Source: Epiperipatus broadwayi (lineage: Eukaryota > Onychophora > Udeonychophora > Euonychophora > Peripatidae). From it: a stretch of DNA of 64,000 bases. The stretch is taken from NCBI GenBank assembly GCA_028023455.1, contig JAQFVV010006255.1:7112501-7176500 (forward strand), in the 5' to 3' direction. Positions 60,701 to 64,000 of the stretch are shown piece after piece. The notes under the pieces are model-generated. The model ran no database searches and was not told the DNA's origin. It saw nothing but the letters and a program-made list of their open reading frames with translations. The first letter of the stretch is position 1, and each line of letters starts with the position of its first letter. Both the position numbers and the translations under genes were made by a program.

Positions 60701-63105
60701 ATATGTGTATTCAAATAATATAAAGATACTTTCTACTTTAAAGGTAGGATAATTAAACAGCATGAGAAAACAAATGCTTTATAGAATATTTTGGAGGAAT
60801 ATTCATCCCATAAAATTTATAAGAAATATAACTATTAATATTAATATGAAATAGTCACATAAAATTTCTGTTCAAGTTCCTAAGTGAAATGTTTAACAAA
60901 AAAGTTATATGTGATAAACAAACACACATAATGATGATAGTAATAGGAATGCATGGTCTAAATGATATTAGTATTTGGCAAATACTTTAAGTTTGTTTTA
61001 CCGGTGTGTATGAATTTTAGAAATTGGATATAGATTTAGTTTAGTTCATATAAATAAATTTCAATATATTTTTTTCTTTGTAAAATGATATAGAAATACA
61101 ATTTTAGATAAAGAAAGCATTTGAATAACAATTTTAGGATAAATAAAATGAAGGTCTAGAATGTTATTCACATTAGGTATTTATTTATTTTACTACTTAT
61201 TTGATTAATCATTAATTTAATTTGTATCATATTTTATTTATGTAGGTTATGTAATAATTATATTATTATTTACATGGTGGTCCTAATTCTCATTCCCATT
61301 CACTGATTTTATTTTGGGTTTGATGAAGATCTGTATTAGATATTGCCCTTTTATTATTACCAATATAACAATCAAAATTTCCTTAAAGATTTGTAGTTCC
61401 AGTATGCTTGCCATAAGAATAATGTAACAAGAGTAAGAAAAGCTAGCATGGGTGTGCAGTGGATAAATATTCTGATCTACATGGCATTCATAAATTAGAA
61501 ATGGTTGTGAATTAGAATAGATAATTTATGATTAATAAATTGTCACAACTAACATGTTGCTGTTACATAATTTGGTTTTAACAAATGTAGGGCCTCGATA
61601 ACTTCAATTATAATATGAATGTCACAGTGCATTATTAAAAGACACATCATATCTGCTAAGGAAGTCTTGTTTACGCTAACACAATTGACTTTCTTACCTC
61701 AACAATTGAAATGCTATTAAATACAATGATAGTTTCTCTCAAGCATTGAATGGTTCAATCTAAATTTTCTCCAACATGTTTCCAACATTAGATCTCATGG
61801 AGACTATACCATTTATAATGTCAGCTACTACTATTAAATTCAGTTTCATACTTTCCAGTAGCAGTCTTTTGGAATTACTACAAATTTAGATAGTTCAACA
61901 AAAACTGCAAACTTTGCAAATCTACTAACATTATCAAACATATCACTGATTGTCCTATCTTCAATAACATTCATCTTGCAGTAATTCCATTTGTACTATT
62001 CTATCCTCGTTCTTTGCAATGTTGAACAAAAAGTTCATCAGAGCAAAATTTATTTTACTTAAATTCATCTGATATTACAAATGTTTTCAATTTTTTTCCA
62101 AAATTGTAATTATGCATCCCTATCACATTTCTGTAGCACTTGGAATCAAATACATCACAAAATATTTATCATGCATCAAAAACTGTTTTACAACGTCTAT
62201 GAACATTAAGAGTGATTCCTTCCTCAGTTATCAGTACAAATGTTTGGATCAGCACTACCACAGCTTTTCCTTAGATTTTTATTAAATTCTAATATAATTG
62301 TATATCTTACATTACAATCTCCCACTTGACAGCACCAATATTTTTAACCAATTAAAATTTCACTTACATTTACTCTATATATTCACTGGATTCATTATAA
62401 TCTTTCCTGCCTCTTATTACTCTTTCAGAGATACTCAGAAAAAATCATTATTCACTTAATGTCAGCAATTTTCTGCAGATATTTCCTTTTTTCAATAGTA
62501 TAAAAGATTATAGGAATGGCAAATTTCCAGCAGACTAATTAAACAAATAGTTTATGTCCATGAAAATAGAGCTATTTCTTTAAATCTTCTTAGTATCCTG
62601 TTTGTATTATATACTTCTGTTTTACATTTCTCCTCCTCTAAAAGAAAAGTTTATAAATGTTATTTATGTATGTGTAAAAAATGGTGAACAGCTTTAAAAT
62701 ATCCATTTTAGGATAAATGTCTATCTATCATCTCCTTATAGAGGAACAGATGACATTATTCATCAGGTCTACTAACTATTTGCTGATTAGGTTTTAGTGA
62801 TTCATCATCCTTTGTCTTCTAGGTAAGAATAGCAAGATATCTATTTATCAATCAATATAAACAAATTAGGGGGGTTGGATATGATCAAGATACTTGGAAA
62901 AAAAATCATAGGCCTGAGTACAAACTGAACTCATAAAAATGGTGTTGAATGCCCATTCACAACATCACAAAGTATTTCATATTTATGTAAATATTTATTT
63001 TAAAACATCCTGCATACACATATATATATATTAACAAATTCATTTTATATAAATAGATTAATATTTAAATACAAGTATGCTTTATATCCTTAGAGTTTAG
63101 ATGTA
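57758..63105. other. AT-rich sequence without recognised gene
   Basis: More than 5 kb with no supported coding region. Between about 61720 and 62480 the minus strand has short protein-like stretches (for example DELFVQHCKERG) and a more even base mix, suggesting a very old retroelement, but I cannot assign it. Confidence 0.45.
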
Positions 63106-63426
63106 ATTATAGGGGATTTGAACCCAGACTTTCAAGCTCCCTTCAGCTATCCAATCAATCTCATACAACCGATACACATGACCAAATACATTAAAGTTTG
63201 AAGATTTTCTATATTAATATAAACCAAGCATTGATTATATATATATGTGTGTGTGTGTGGGAGATGATGATCTGGACCAACTGATGGGTGTTGTTTCAGC
63301 ATGAAATACATATATTGAAGACCACTTATCTTTTTTACATGTTTGTGGTCATGTGTATTGATTGTATGAAATAGATTGGATAGCTAAAGAGAGCTTGAAA
63401 GTCTGAATTCAAATTCCCTATTATTA
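63106..63426. mobile_element. Foldback element, copy d, with two long inverted arms
   Basis: The left arm starts attataggggatttgaaccc and the right arm ends aattcaaattccctattat. They pair over more than 80 bases, including GACTTTCAAGCTC with GAGCTTGAAAGTC and agctatccaat with attggatagct. The loop side carries a (TG)n run (63246-63260) and the ctggaccaactgatg block shared with copies a and b. Each arm contains a GGTTCAAATCC-like B-box reading inward to outward. Confidence 0.85.
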
Positions 63427-64000
63427 TATAAATAGATTAACAAACTGAATTAAAAATCAAAAATCAACAAAAAGAACAAATCATTGACACCCCCCGTTTT
63501 TTACTATTCATCGGTCAAAAAGGCAATGATCAAACTTTATTATTAATGATACTACTTTTTAATCAAGATATTTATTGCAAGCATCACTATTTTATCAGAT
63601 TACCACTCCTACATTCCAGATAACATTAATTATTGCGTTTCTGTATAATTTACCACTCCTTACCACAAGCAAGAGTTTGAATAGTATACAAACTATTTTA
63701 CTATTTATTAAACAAAAGAAAGTTATCATCTGATATCTATATTTTTTACAATAATCTTATAATAAAGTAAATTGGAATTATAAATTGTATCAATAAAAAA
63801 TGTTTTTATTAAACTTATGTGTGTTATATTTATAATATTTTATTAGAATGCCTACAACTTCAGGCCATTTTACATTTCTTTATATTATAGATTTTTAAAA
63901 TAAATCTTAATAATAAATTTTTAATACTGAATTCTACAATAATTAAAGAAAATATGATATTTAAAAAGCAAACCTGTTTTATTGTTTGCTTACAGTATTT
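63427..64000. other. AT-rich sequence, no gene seen
   Basis: Nothing supported to the end of the window. Confidence 0.6.

Overview
This is a strongly A+T-rich stretch of a nuclear animal genome, almost certainly an invertebrate. It has spliced coding sequence with long introns, AT microsatellites, tRNA-derived SINEs, RTE-type LINEs, Gypsy-type LTR elements, a Penelope-like element, a hAT-type MITE and foldback elements. I see no bacterial operons, rRNA or CRISPR array, and I cannot name the species. Flatworm, cnidarian or mollusc would all fit this element mix.

The only host gene I can support lies on the minus strand. It is a DHHC-type protein S-acyltransferase resembling the ZDHHC1/ZDHHC11 family, seen as two consecutive exons: 22995-23096 (zinc-binding DHHC catalytic core) and 18730-18845 (the following transmembrane segment). 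A 4.15 kb intron separates them. The remaining N- and C-terminal exons were not found and may lie outside the window. That intron carries a near-perfect 121-bp-arm inverted repeat flanked by 14-bp direct repeats, and a MITE with 32-bp perfect inverted termini.

The rest is a graveyard of mobile DNA. At 0.8-4.1 kb is a complete but internally deleted LTR element: two LTRs, primer-binding-like and polypurine tracts, gag and protease, and an integrase tail, with no reverse transcriptase. At 6.5-7.2 kb is a repeat with a degenerate hammerhead-ribozyme-like core, and a tRNA-derived SINE flanked by 20-bp duplications. At 7.3-10.0 kb is a broken RTE-type LINE, with a shorter relative at 24.6-25.3 kb. 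At 12.4-12.9 kb is a hAT-type MITE with an 8-bp target duplication. At 14.8-16.5 kb are Gypsy pol and gag remnants. At 25.35-26.35 kb is a repeat block into which a LINE tail has jumped.

At 32.0-41.3 kb, two long direct repeats flank a decayed gag-like region on the minus strand, and the right edge is tandemly duplicated. At 49.4-50.7 kb is a Penelope-like GIY-YIG fragment between two direct repeats. At 52.9-53.7 kb is an odd homopolymer-rich block ending in a very long poly(A), flanked by 13-bp repeats. At 53.8-55.1 kb are a decayed lysine/glutamate-rich ORF and a tRNA-Met-like sequence. At 55.7-57.7 kb is a broken LINE with a YMDD reverse transcriptase and a C-terminal CCHC finger. A family of foldback elements (22.4, 24.2, 47.5 and 63.1 kb) carries what look like RNA polymerase III B-boxes inside its termini.

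No transposon in the window looks intact. The long spaces between elements are AT-rich, without recognisable genes. All calls are from reading the sequence by eye, with no database search.
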